Below, in pieces: positions 19,379-28,584 of a stretch of DNA of 44,593 nucleotides; within the stretch, counting starts at the first letter, position 1; every line of letters begins with the position of its first letter. The notes beneath the pieces were generated by a model. It was not told the origin of the DNA. It searched no databases and worked only from the letters and a program-made list of their open reading frames with translations. Source of the DNA: Armatimonadetes bacterium CG2_30_59_28 (GTDB lineage Bacteria; Armatimonadota; Abditibacteriia; CG2-30-59-28); NCBI GenBank assembly GCA_001872605.1, contig MNXM01000039.1:1-44593 (forward strand), in the 5' to 3' direction. The position numbers and the translations under genes were made by a program.

Positions 19379-20617
19379 GTGGCAACACTTGCTGTACGTG
19401 GAGGAACACCTGTTCGCTCTGCGCCATGGCCTTCGTACCCAATCTGGGGCCAGTCAGAGTCCAAGGCTTTAACGGCAGTGCTGGAATCCGGAGAATGGGG
19501 AAGGACGGAGGAGGGATGGGTAGGCAGGTTTGAGTCTGAGTTTGCAGCTTACCAGGACGCGAAATTCTGCGTGGCCGTGAATAGCGGAACCGCGGCGCTA
19601 ATGATCGCTCTGAAGGCTGCGGGCGTGGAATACGGTGATGAAGTCATCCTCCCTCCGTACACATTTCTGGCCACGGCGACTGCCTGCTTGGCCGTGAACG
19701 CCAAACCTGTCTGGTGCGACATTTGCGAAGACACACTGACCCTTGACCCGAACGGACTGGAATCACTCATCACCAACCGGACTCGCGCTGTTATTCCTGT
19801 CCTCGTTGCGGGCACTCCCTGTCACATGGATGAAATTGGGGCCATCACTGACAGGCACGGAATCGCAATCATCGAGGACGCGTGCCAGGCGCACGGTGCA
19901 GTCTATCAGGGACGCAAGGTCGGCGCACTTGGAGCAGCGGGAGCCTTCAGTTTTCAGTGGTCCAAGAATGTAGCTGCCGGAGAAGGTGGCGCCATGGTGA
20001 CAGACCACGAAGATGTCTTCCATGTTGCATGGACGCACCACAACGCCGGACGCGACCGAAGGGACTTCTCCCGAGGCTGTGTTGCGATGAGCTGGAACCT
20101 CAGGATGCCCTCCTTCCAGGCGGGGATGCTGGTTCCGCAGGTAAGGCGGTGTCAGGAGCTTTTCAACAGACGCTCCAGCAATATGGCCTATCTGCGCGGT
20201 CAACTCGAGGGGTTCCCTGGCATCGAGCTTCAGTCGGTACCAGGGAATGACTCTGAAAGCGCCTACCATCTACTCTTGGGGAGAGTTATCCCATCCCGCT
20301 TCAGAGATATCACCAAAACACAGTTTCTCTCAGCCATGTCCGCAGAGGGGATACCTTTCAGTGGCGGATACAATCCCCTGTACCGCGCGGAGATGTTCCG
20401 GCGTGACGATGCCGGGACGTCACCGGTTGAGCGACAGACGGGGTTGGAGATCGATCCGCGAGAGACCGACTGCCCCGTCTGCGAACGGCTCTGCGACAGC
20501 GAAGCCTTCTGGGGTACCCAACGGATGTTGCTCGGAGACGAGAACGACATGGACGATATCGTCAAGGCGCTCCGTAAGTTATACGAAAACGCGGACGAGG
20601 CACGGAACGCAAGGTAG
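19379..20617 (+). CDS. DegT/DnrJ/EryC1/StrS-family PLP aminotransferase
   Basis: FESEFAAYQDAKFCVAVNSGTAALMIALKAAGVEYGDEVILPPYTFLATATACL...IEDACQAHGAVYQGRKVGALGAAGAFSFQWSKNVAAGEGGAMVT. GTG start. Confidence 0.92.
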   Translation: MATLAVRGGTPVRSAPWPSYPIWGQSESKALTAVLESGEWGRTEEGWVGRFESEFAAYQDAKFCVAVNSGTAALMIALKAAGVEYGDEVILPPYTFLATATACLAVNAKPVWCDICEDTLTLDPNGLESLITNRTRAVIPVLVAGTPCHMDEIGAITDRHGIAIIEDACQAHGAVYQGRKVGALGAAGAFSFQWSKNVAAGEGGAMVTDHEDVFHVAWTHHNAGRDRRDFSRGCVAMSWNLRMPSFQAGMLVPQVRRCQELFNRRSSNMAYLRGQLEGFPGIELQSVPGNDSESAYHLLLGRVIPSRFRDITKTQFLSAMSAEGIPFSGGYNPLYRAEMFRRDDAGTSPVERQTGLEIDPRETDCPVCERLCDSEAFWGTQRMLLGDENDMDDIVKALRKLYENADEARNAR

Positions 20618-20627
20618 CGCCAGAAAG

Positions 20628-21638
20628 TCAACTGGTGGCGGTTGAGGACCCGGCGTCTGTTGGGGTGAGGGCGAATTGTCCGGAACCGGGAGCCTTGCCG
20701 CTAACTTCTTTCCAGATGGCGTGGATTTCTCCTGCGTCAAACCAGACACCTTCGCATTTCGGGCACCGGTGCGTTATGACTTCGGTTTGAGCGGAGACGG
20801 CGGCCCCCCTGAACCGAAATTCCTCGTCGATCAGATCAAATACGCAGTCCGGGCATCGGTGAAGCGACTTCTGCTCTTCCGGCGTGTGGTAGTGCGGCTG
20901 AAAATTGGTGTCCAGGTTGCGCATCAGGTCGAAGCGTTCCGTCATGATTTCCTGCAGTATCTCGTGAGGCAGCCAGATCCCTTCGCACCGGGAGCAAGCT
21001 TGGAGGATGTAACCACGGCGTCTTGCCGGATACATCCCCAAATGACACCGTGGACAATAGCCCGGCTTCCATCTTCCGGGAGGTGGTAGCGGCGTTCCGC
21101 ATTTCGAGCACAATTGCGCGGTCCTGACATTCTCTGTGCCGCACTTTCTGCATTTCTGGCCAGAAGAAATTCCAACCCCCTTGGGCTTGTCGACAGGTTT
21201 GGGTGGTGGGGACGAGGGGGGGGCGGCTGTCTTTGCCGCCGAGGTCTCTTTGGCGGCCAGTTTCTCCTTTGCCGCTTTTGCCTCCCGGAACTGCCTGAGA
21301 CGGTCTTCGATCTGAGTCAGCTTCCCATGATCGAGCCAGATACCGTGACACCGTTTGCAGACATCCATTACAATACCACGCGAGTGGGGGAACTCATGCG
21401 GCGCCAGCGAGATGTTGCACAACGGACACACACCTGCCGGCAGTCTGGGGACGGACGTGTCGCGCTGATCAGGAAACTGCGACTCGAGGACGCTAAGTCG
21501 ATCGGGGGAGCGCTGAGTTAACCAGGCCAATTCGTGGTCATCAAACCAAAATCCCCCGCATCGAGTGCAGGCGTCAATATGCACGGTTGCGTAGATATTG
21601 ACCTCGAGATTGCGGTTGCAAACAGGACACAGGCGCAT
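20628..21638 (-). CDS. Multi-zinc-ribbon protein, four zf-TFIIB-like modules plus a double zinc ribbon
   Basis: CPVCNRNLEV..CTRCGGFWFDDHEL; CPLCNISLAP..CKRCHGIWLDHGKL; CRKCGTENVRTAQLCSKCGTPL; CPRCHLGMYP..CSRCEGIWLPHEIL; CPDCVFDLI..CPKCEGVWFDAGEI. Confidence 0.85.
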   Translation of the reverse strand: MRLCPVCNRNLEVNIYATVHIDACTRCGGFWFDDHELAWLTQRSPDRLSVLESQFPDQRDTSVPRLPAGVCPLCNISLAPHEFPHSRGIVMDVCKRCHGIWLDHGKLTQIEDRLRQFREAKAAKEKLAAKETSAAKTAAPPSSPPPKPVDKPKGVGISSGQKCRKCGTENVRTAQLCSKCGTPLPPPGRWKPGYCPRCHLGMYPARRRGYILQACSRCEGIWLPHEILQEIMTERFDLMRNLDTNFQPHYHTPEEQKSLHRCPDCVFDLIDEEFRFRGAAVSAQTEVITHRCPKCEGVWFDAGEIHAIWKEVSGKAPGSGQFALTPTDAGSSTATS

Positions 21639-21920
21639 GGAACGTACTCTGGTGTTTTAGTGCTCCGAACGGCTTATCCTTGCCCACCAGCCGTCGAAGC
21701 TGCCTGCATTCTACCATGTTGTGTCAATATATTGAAGTCCGCCGTGCGCAGGACCGTCGCGGTCATCTCGGTGGCAGAATTTGCGGGAGGAATCGTGCAG
21801 GAACAAATCTCAAGCAGATGGTGTACCCGAAACTCCGTTGCATATGATAGATGGATGGTTGGAAAGGCGCGTGCATGTGAGATATAATGTGGTCAATCAC
21901 CAAGGGCAGGGCGGTATGCC

Positions 21921-22937
21921 GTGACAATCCAGAACAGACTGAGAGCAATTGTCGTGGGTGTCGTTCTTATTTTCGTTGGTGGCACTCTGGGTTACCACGC
22001 GATTACTCGAGGGCAAGCCTCTCTGCTTGACTGCTTCTACATGACGGTAATCAGCATAACGACGGTGGGCTATGGCGAAGTCGTTCCAATTGAAAACAGC
22101 CCCCTTGGAAGAATCTTCACCATCGTGGTGATTGTCAGCGGGATGGGGCTTCTGACCTATGGTGTCAGTACGCTCACGGCCTTCCTTGTCGAAGGTGAAC
22201 TGAGCGCCATCCTTGGGAGGCGAAAGATGATGAAGGCCATCGACAAACTCAACAACCATTTTATCGTGGTTGGGATGGGCGCCACCGGTTACCAAGTTAT
22301 CTGTGAAATGGACAAGACGCAGCGAGACTTTGTGGTTATCGACATCGATGAGGAGCGTCTCCGTCGCCTATCCGAGCAGCACCCATTTCTTTACCTTGTT
22401 GGCGATGCCACCGACGACAGCATTTTTCACGACGCGGGGATCGACAGGGCGGAAGGCGTAGTTGTGGTTCTGCCGGACGACAAGGATAATCTTTTTGTCA
22501 CGATCTCCGTGCGGCAACTCAACCCTCGAGTGCGCATCATCGCCAAGGGAGTTGAGTCCCACGCGCGTGGCAAGCTGATTAAAGCCGGGGCCGACTCTGT
22601 CGTCTCGCCAAACCTAATTGGCGGATTGCGAATGGTTTCGGAAATGATACGGCCTGCGGCAGTAGGCTTTCTCGACCTGATGCTTCGTGATTCCCAACAT
22701 ACCGTTCGAATCGAGGACGTCACGGTGTCCGACAGGAGTGCTCTTTGCGGGAGGAACTTAAGGGACTCGGGAATTCGCCAACAATACGGACTGCTCGTGA
22801 TGGCAACCCGCCCGGAGGGGCAGTTGCAGTTTGACTACAACCCGGGTCCCGAGACAATCCTTCAGGGGGGGATGGATGTTGTGGTTCTCGGTGACGTCGA
22901 GGGGGTGAAGAATTTGCGCGCCGTCTGCACTCCTTAA
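21921..22937 (+). CDS. Two-TM potassium channel with a TrkA-N/TrkA-C (RCK) domain
   Basis: Selectivity filter TTVGYGE between hydrophobic segments; NHFIVVGMGATGYQVICEMDKTQRDFVVIDIDEERL...LVGDATDDSIFHDAGIDRAEGVVVVLPDDKDN. Confidence 0.93.
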   Translation: MTIQNRLRAIVVGVVLIFVGGTLGYHAITRGQASLLDCFYMTVISITTVGYGEVVPIENSPLGRIFTIVVIVSGMGLLTYGVSTLTAFLVEGELSAILGRRKMMKAIDKLNNHFIVVGMGATGYQVICEMDKTQRDFVVIDIDEERLRRLSEQHPFLYLVGDATDDSIFHDAGIDRAEGVVVVLPDDKDNLFVTISVRQLNPRVRIIAKGVESHARGKLIKAGADSVVSPNLIGGLRMVSEMIRPAAVGFLDLMLRDSQHTVRIEDVTVSDRSALCGRNLRDSGIRQQYGLLVMATRPEGQLQFDYNPGPETILQGGMDVVVLGDVEGVKNLRAVCTP

Positions 22938-23030
22938 TCCGCATAATGTTGCGGAACCTCCATCCTCCCGTGCTGTCTAAACACATCGAGATCCCTGACT
23001 TTCCGACTCGCAGGACCTCTGACTAATTTC

Positions 23031-24374
23031 ATGTGTACTACTCGCCTACATACCCATTCTTTTCGGATCACGGTGATGGCCCTTCTTGCATTCTCCCCTC
23101 TGCTGTCCGCCCAGGAGAGATCGAAGGACTACCGTTTTATTGATGATCCCTGCGATCCCTCATTCACGCTCACGGTTGGGCTAAGCGTCCCCGGAGGTTG
23201 GCAGAAGTCGACTCAGGCCCGCATCGCCTTCAACTACCAGAACAGAGACAACTACCGTTATCTGAAGATCTCCGCTTGGGGAGTGGCGTTTGTGCGAGTG
23301 TCCGACGGCGTCCACCGAAAGATCGGTGCAGACCTCCCCTTCGATGCACACTTACTAACGCCTCCTCTGAAAGTTGTGCTGAAGCGAAGTCAGTGGCGGC
23401 TCTTTGCGAGCATCGACGGCCGAATTGTGGCGCTTGCTGATGACGCGGTGGGAGATGCCCCCGACGGACGGCCCAACAGAATCGGCGTCTGGTACAGTGA
23501 CGACATAAGACCTCAGGAGGATTCCCTGCGGTATCAGCCCACCGGAGATATCTTCTTCGCAGACGATTTCACACGATCTCCCGGAGAGGCGAGTGAATGG
23601 ACGCCCTTGTCCGGGAACTGGGAGAACACCGGGATCGATGGTGCGGTGGCGCGGGAGGATATGAGCGCCAATCCCTTCGCGTACATTGCCCAAAAGGGCA
23701 AACCGGGCCTCACTGTGACGGGTCGTCCGTTCTGGGACAACTACCTTGTGGAGGTGTCCGCAAAGAGCGAATCGACAGGGGCGATGGGAGTCTGTGTGTA
23801 CTTCCAAGATGACCGCAATTACCTGCTGTTTAGATGGTTTTCGGAAGGACACTCGAGTCGCTCGGGTGGAGAGCGCGAGATTGTGCTTTTGCGGGACGGG
23901 AAGGAGCAGGTTCTCGCGCGCGGCAGTGGGGGTTACGTGCCTCGTCAATGGTACCGCATTTCAGCGAAAGTGGTCGAAAGTCTGATCGAGATAGATATCG
24001 ATGGCGCAACTGTTCTGGCGTCAAGCTTTGACGTCTTCGGGCAAGGAAAGGCCGGGCTGTACAGCTCAGGGGGAGGCATCGTCCAATTCGACGATGCTGC
24101 AATCCTCTCCTGCCATAATTTTTCAGATGATTTCTCGCAGGAGTTTGCCGGGCGATGGAACGCCTCTGCCGAGGCGGCAAAGGTGAAGTCGGGATGGCTC
24201 CTTATCCGAGGTGGCACTGCTCTTGCGGGCATTCCCGCGCCTGATATCTACCGCCTGCAAACTCAGGTAAAGTTTGCGAACGGCGGGGGGGGATTGTATT
24301 CTCGAATGCCGACCCAAAGAACAGACTTCTGCTTGCGGTTCGGGACGGTACAGCGCAATTTGTTAGAGTTGTGA
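23031..24374 (+). CDS. Secreted LamG/ConA-like multidomain protein, 5' part of a gene split by a frameshift
   Basis: Signal peptide, then repeated ConA-like modules (DFTRSPGEASEWTPLSGNWENT..., FSDDFSQEFAGRWNASAEAAKVKSGWLLI). Continues in the -1 frame after the G8 tract at 24285-24292. Confidence 0.65.
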   Translation: MCTTRLHTHSFRITVMALLAFSPLLSAQERSKDYRFIDDPCDPSFTLTVGLSVPGGWQKSTQARIAFNYQNRDNYRYLKISAWGVAFVRVSDGVHRKIGADLPFDAHLLTPPLKVVLKRSQWRLFASIDGRIVALADDAVGDAPDGRPNRIGVWYSDDIRPQEDSLRYQPTGDIFFADDFTRSPGEASEWTPLSGNWENTGIDGAVAREDMSANPFAYIAQKGKPGLTVTGRPFWDNYLVEVSAKSESTGAMGVCVYFQDDRNYLLFRWFSEGHSSRSGGEREIVLLRDGKEQVLARGSGGYVPRQWYRISAKVVESLIEIDIDGATVLASSFDVFGQGKAGLYSSGGGIVQFDDAAILSCHNFSDDFSQEFAGRWNASAEAAKVKSGWLLIRGGTALAGIPAPDIYRLQTQVKFANGGGGLYSRMPTQRTDFCLRFGTVQRNLLEL

Positions 24375-26314
24375 ATGGGAAGGAGGCGACCATCGGCGGC
24401 GCGGTGAAGCTGGGCGGGAACCCCCTAAATCTCAACATGCGCGTGGAAGAAGGCATTGCTCAACTGCTTGCGGGGGGGCGGACGGCACTGTCCGTTGCTG
24501 ATGCGCACATCCGCCCCGGCCAGATGGGTTTCTTCGCCGACCCCGGCAAGACAATGTACGCCAAGTTCTTGCGGATGGAGCCTATCGAGAGGGATGACAG
24601 TCAGACACGCCTTGCTCAAAAATTTGTTGATGACCCTTTGATGGTTGGTTGGGCGAACCCGAAAGGTGAGTGGATCCCGGCGTCCACGAACAGGGGAACT
24701 GTGTTTTGGCATCGTGGGGAGTTCTTTGATGACGTAGAAATGGACGTGACTGTTGGGGCCATCGCAAGCCTCTCCGGTACGCTTTCCGCTCTGTTGACGC
24801 AAAGTGCGGATACCCCGGACGCCGGCTACCGCATCGACCTGACCCTCAATGGGGGGGAATTGCAGAGCGTTGATCTTTTCAGAAACGACTCCCCCATGAA
24901 ACTGGATCTCGGCAAGCCACTCCCGACCGTGACCCCATCATCTCAGTTGCGCCTGGTGAAACGTGGGGGAGCGATAGCAGCCAAAGTCGATGGGAACTTA
25001 CTTTTCTCTCGGTCGGATGGTACACCGATAGTTGCTCACCGCCTTGGCATGATCTCCCGCGGGTTCGGACTGGATGTGGCAAGAATTCACGCACGCAGCG
25101 AGTACCTGGCAGACTTCACTTTTGCGAATGCTCCGGTGGAGTGGTGGCAGGGCAGGGGAGAGTGGAAAGTTACGGCGCGGTGGCCCTGCCAGAAAGACTG
25201 GTCTTGGTTTGGTGGGACAGATGAGGTCGCGCCCATTCTGTGGAGCAAACACACATATCCGGGCGACGTGGTGGCGGAATTCTATTGCGGCGTGAAGATG
25301 TCCCTTCCCAAGGAACCCGGATATAGCAATCCCGGCGACCTCAATATTACCTTGTGTTCTGATGGCAAGGACTTGAGCAGTGGCTACAGCTTCATCTTCG
25401 CAGGCTGGGGGAACTCCCGAACCGCCATACTGCGAGGCGCTAAGATCGTGTCGGAGACGGACGCATTCCGCCTGGTTCAGCCCCACAGTCAGAACTTCAG
25501 CTATCACCGCCATTGGTACTATGTTCGCGTGGAGAGAATTCAGGGAGTCGTGCGGTTCTTTATTGATGGGCGGCTGGCTCTGCAGTACGAAGATCCTCAA
25601 CCCCTCGCAGGCGGGAGACTCGCCTTCTGGAGCTTCCACAGCGGAATGATGCTCGCACGGGTGCGGATATGGAGCGACGGAACCGTTGACTCAGACCCTT
25701 TCACCCTTGGGGGGACTCCATCGGCCAGTCGAGACTTGCAGCCCAACCCTAACAACACTTCCACGGAGAAGGGCTTCGAGGACAGCACCGACGGGGCATT
25801 GCCTCTCTGGGAGGGTGAGGTTGCTCTTTCCGTCGATAAAACGCTGAAGCGCGAAGGCAAGTCGAGTCTCCGTGTTCAGAATGCGTCGACAGGAGGAACC
25901 ATGGGTGTATTGATTCACGCCCAGCCCTTTGACGCCACTCAGTTTCCGGCGCTTCGGTTCTTCTATCGTATCCCTCCGGAAGTGTATGTGAATCTGTACG
26001 CCCTCGTCGATGGCTACTACCATGCCTTTGTGCTGACGGGAGATCCCAAACCTGGCGCGGACGTGAAGGTAGCAGGTGCAGTGCCCGGCGGACGGGGCGA
26101 CGGCGAGTGGCATGAGGCAGAAGTAAAGTTGCTCGAAGCGTTAAGGTCGCTGTATCCCGGTCGCGAGAGTTTCCTAGTGGAACGACTCCTTGTCGGAAAC
26201 CTTTCGAGGAGTGACTACCGTCAGGCAGGATTTGGCGCAAACGGCTGGGGCACCGCGTACCATATTGATGGATTTCGGTTGGTCGGGGTAAAATCCAACG
26301 GAAGTGCTGGCTAA
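24371..26314 (+). CDS. LamG/ConA-like multidomain protein, 3' part of the same gene
   Basis: In the -1 frame the G8 tract leads into GIVFSNADPKNRLLLAVRDGTAQFVRVVNGKEATIGG..., continuing the module; further modules include WYYVRVERIQGVVRFFIDGRLALQYEDPQPLAGGRLAFWSF. Confidence 0.65.
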   Translation: MNGKEATIGGAVKLGGNPLNLNMRVEEGIAQLLAGGRTALSVADAHIRPGQMGFFADPGKTMYAKFLRMEPIERDDSQTRLAQKFVDDPLMVGWANPKGEWIPASTNRGTVFWHRGEFFDDVEMDVTVGAIASLSGTLSALLTQSADTPDAGYRIDLTLNGGELQSVDLFRNDSPMKLDLGKPLPTVTPSSQLRLVKRGGAIAAKVDGNLLFSRSDGTPIVAHRLGMISRGFGLDVARIHARSEYLADFTFANAPVEWWQGRGEWKVTARWPCQKDWSWFGGTDEVAPILWSKHTYPGDVVAEFYCGVKMSLPKEPGYSNPGDLNITLCSDGKDLSSGYSFIFAGWGNSRTAILRGAKIVSETDAFRLVQPHSQNFSYHRHWYYVRVERIQGVVRFFIDGRLALQYEDPQPLAGGRLAFWSFHSGMMLARVRIWSDGTVDSDPFTLGGTPSASRDLQPNPNNTSTEKGFEDSTDGALPLWEGEVALSVDKTLKREGKSSLRVQNASTGGTMGVLIHAQPFDATQFPALRFFYRIPPEVYVNLYALVDGYYHAFVLTGDPKPGADVKVAGAVPGGRGDGEWHEAEVKLLEALRSLYPGRESFLVERLLVGNLSRSDYRQAGFGANGWGTAYHIDGFRLVGVKSNGSAG

Positions 26315-26358
26315 TGTGTGCAAATTCGGCCGTGCAAAGAAGTGTTCTGAGGTGATTT

Positions 26359-27009
26359 ATGGCAGACGAGAGTTCCGCGCGTCCTGAGGTGGTATCTGTT
26401 TGGGAAAAGGTGAAATCACAAACGTTCGATCACATTCCATTTCGCGCAAACGTGATGGATGCCTTCCACGCCGCGGTTCCGATCGCTATTGACGGAGACA
26501 TATTTGTCGTGGGATTCAGTGCAGCCCAATTCCACATGAGCGGCCTATTGCGAACACCCGATACCAAGAATGCTGCCGAATCCGTGTTGCGAGACATGGC
26601 CAAAAGGGAGATTCAACTCGAGGTCATTGAGGGAACGACTGTTGAGGAATGGCGGTCAATCAAAGAGCGACGGACGATCTCTCGCGAGTCGCAAATGCGT
26701 GACGCGCGGGTTCGACTCGATAACCGGTCCACCAAGGGTTCCTTTGACTCCCTTCGGGAGGAGTTGGCCCGGCGGCACTCGGAGGTGGAAGGCAGGCAAT
26801 TCCCTCAGGCCAAAGCAAGATTTCTCCGGGATGTCCTCCCTCTTCTCGCCGAAACATCCGCAAATGTCAAAGCCGATCCGAAGGTCAACGAAGACACGTT
26901 CAACCGCGAGTTGGCTCGAACTTATGACCGCCTCGGTAGTTGGGTGGATATGTCTGCGTCGCACGTGGCCCTCGAGTTGGACAGGTACCTTGCCGAGAAA
27001 TCGGGATAG
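26359..27009 (+). CDS. Hypothetical protein with a DnaA-N/Pol III tau C-terminal-like domain
   Basis: VWEKVKSQTFDHIPFRANVMDAFHAAVPIAIDGDIFVVGFSAAQFHMSGLLRTPDTKNAAESVLRDMAKREIQLEVIEG resembles the W--I...---L---LEGD-LVIGF...H...-K--IE--L---------V pattern of that fold; by-eye, distant. Confidence 0.4.
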   Translation: MADESSARPEVVSVWEKVKSQTFDHIPFRANVMDAFHAAVPIAIDGDIFVVGFSAAQFHMSGLLRTPDTKNAAESVLRDMAKREIQLEVIEGTTVEEWRSIKERRTISRESQMRDARVRLDNRSTKGSFDSLREELARRHSEVEGRQFPQAKARFLRDVLPLLAETSANVKADPKVNEDTFNRELARTYDRLGSWVDMSASHVALELDRYLAEKSG

Positions 27010-27069
27010 AATACGGGCATTGTTTGCCGGGAGTAAACGTCGGGGGATGAATATATTTTTCAAGTCTCA

Positions 27070-27098
27070 TTGACTTTTAGCGAGTGCTTTGCTAAAAT
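27070..27098 (+). promoter_or_regulatory. Strong candidate sigma70 promoter for the guaB3 leader
   Basis: TTGACT (27070-27075), 17-nt spacer, TAAAAT (27093-27098) with an extended -10 TGC (27090-27092). Confidence 0.6.
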
Positions 27099-27104
27099 CC
27101 ACAC

Positions 27105-27367
27105 ACGTGCAGGTTTGTGAGTTGACCTCGCAATTTCCTTTTTCTCACCCTCGAAGACGCCGATGATCCAGGATTGGGCTTTTTTCAGGAAACCGCTGCA
27201 ACCCTCTGACGACCCAATGGGCGGTTGAGCATTTCCTGCCCAATGCTGACACCTCAGCGGGGCGGCCGGCTCATCTGCTGTTAACAGTCGACGAAGGAAC
27301 TGGAAGCATCCGTCGAGAAAGCCTGAGTTGACCGCAAAATGAATACTGTGCATTACGGAGAGCAAAC
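27105..27367 (+). promoter_or_regulatory. Long structured 5' leader upstream of guaB3, candidate cis-regulatory RNA
   Basis: About 260 nt from the inferred start site to the ATG. Inverted repeats: ATTGGG (27173-27178)/CCCAAT (27239-27244), CAGGAAA (27186-27192)/TTTCCTG (27232-27238), AACCGC (27191-27196)/GCGGTT (27221-27226), TCGACG (27288-27293)/CGTCGA (27311-27316), palindrome CTGTTAACAG (27278-27287). Confidence 0.4.
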
Positions 27368-28522
27368 ATGTTGATCGGTCGAAACCGAGAGGCTAAAAGA
27401 GCCTATGGATTTGACGAGATTGCGTTGGTTCCGGGAAGCATTTCCATCGACCCCGTTGATGTAGACGTGAGCCTGAGAATAGGGGACGTGGGTCTCAACA
27501 TCCCGGTGCTTGCTTCGGCGATGGATGGAGCTGTTGGCCCTCGCCTTTCTGTGGAGCTGTCCCGGCTGGGAGGGTTGGCGGTACTCAACCTGGATGGACT
27601 CCAAACGCGGTATGCGAGACCTGAAGAAGCAATCCTGAGAATTGTCGAAGCGAATCTCGACGAGGTGATACCGACTATTCAGGCAGTTTATCGGGAGCCG
27701 ATCAAGCCGGAGCTTGTCGCTGAGCGAATTGAGTCTGTCAAGCGGTCAGGCGCGAAGATGGGGGTATCGGTGACTCCCGCATCCGCGGCAACATTCGTGC
27801 CGATAGCAATCGAAGCGGGCGTGGACGTGATTGTTCTCCAGGCGACCGTCACCACGGCGAAACATGTTTCATCCCGGCATGAGAGCTTTTCCATAGCAGG
27901 ACTTTGCAGGTCAACGCCCGTACCGGTAATCGTTGGGAATTGTGTCACCTATGAGGGAGCCATCGCCCTCATGCGTGAGGGTGCCAATGGAGTCCTTGTA
28001 GGAGTAGGCCCCGGAGCAGCTTGCACGACGCGCCGGGTACTTGGCATTGGCGTACCGCAGGTTACGGCCATTGCCGACGTTGCCGCTGCTCGCGATGAAC
28101 ATGAGCGACAATCCGGTGAACGTGTTACTGTAATCGCCGATGGAGGTATGCGCACCGGTGGTGACATTGCCAAGGCGGTGGCGTCCGGTGCCGACGGTGT
28201 AATGATTGGGTCGCCCATCGCCGCAGCGACAGAAGCTCCCGGCAAAGGCCACCATTGGGGGATGGCCACATCGGATAGCGGACTTCCACGAGGTACACGC
28301 ATTCATGTTGGTCATGTTGGCTCTCTGGAGCAGATATTGTTGGGACCGGCCACGAAAGATGATGGCACACTCAACCTTGTGGGAGCCCTGAGAAACGCAA
28401 TGGGAGTTTGTGGTGCCTGTAACATATCCGCGATGCACCAGTGCGAAATCGTCGTTGCACCAGCCCTCCCAACCGAAGGCAAGAAGCACCAGAACGAACA
28501 GAAGGTGGGCATGGGCAACTGA
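27368..28522 (+). CDS. guaB3: GuaB3-family IMP dehydrogenase-related protein
   Basis: AKRAYGFDEIALVPGSISIDPVDVDVSLRIGDVGLNIPVLASAMDGAVGPRLSVELSRLGGLAVLNLDGLQTRY...GVLVGVGPGAACTTRRVLGIGVPQVTAIADVAAARDEH...VIADGGMRTGGDIAKAVASGADGVMIGSPIA. Confidence 0.9.
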   Translation: MLIGRNREAKRAYGFDEIALVPGSISIDPVDVDVSLRIGDVGLNIPVLASAMDGAVGPRLSVELSRLGGLAVLNLDGLQTRYARPEEAILRIVEANLDEVIPTIQAVYREPIKPELVAERIESVKRSGAKMGVSVTPASAATFVPIAIEAGVDVIVLQATVTTAKHVSSRHESFSIAGLCRSTPVPVIVGNCVTYEGAIALMREGANGVLVGVGPGAACTTRRVLGIGVPQVTAIADVAAARDEHERQSGERVTVIADGGMRTGGDIAKAVASGADGVMIGSPIAAATEAPGKGHHWGMATSDSGLPRGTRIHVGHVGSLEQILLGPATKDDGTLNLVGALRNAMGVCGACNISAMHQCEIVVAPALPTEGKKHQNEQKVGMGN

Positions 28523-28584
28523 TGTGAACCAGGCACACCACCTTTTCCGAGCAGTGAAGAGCCTCTTTGACCTCCCACACAACC

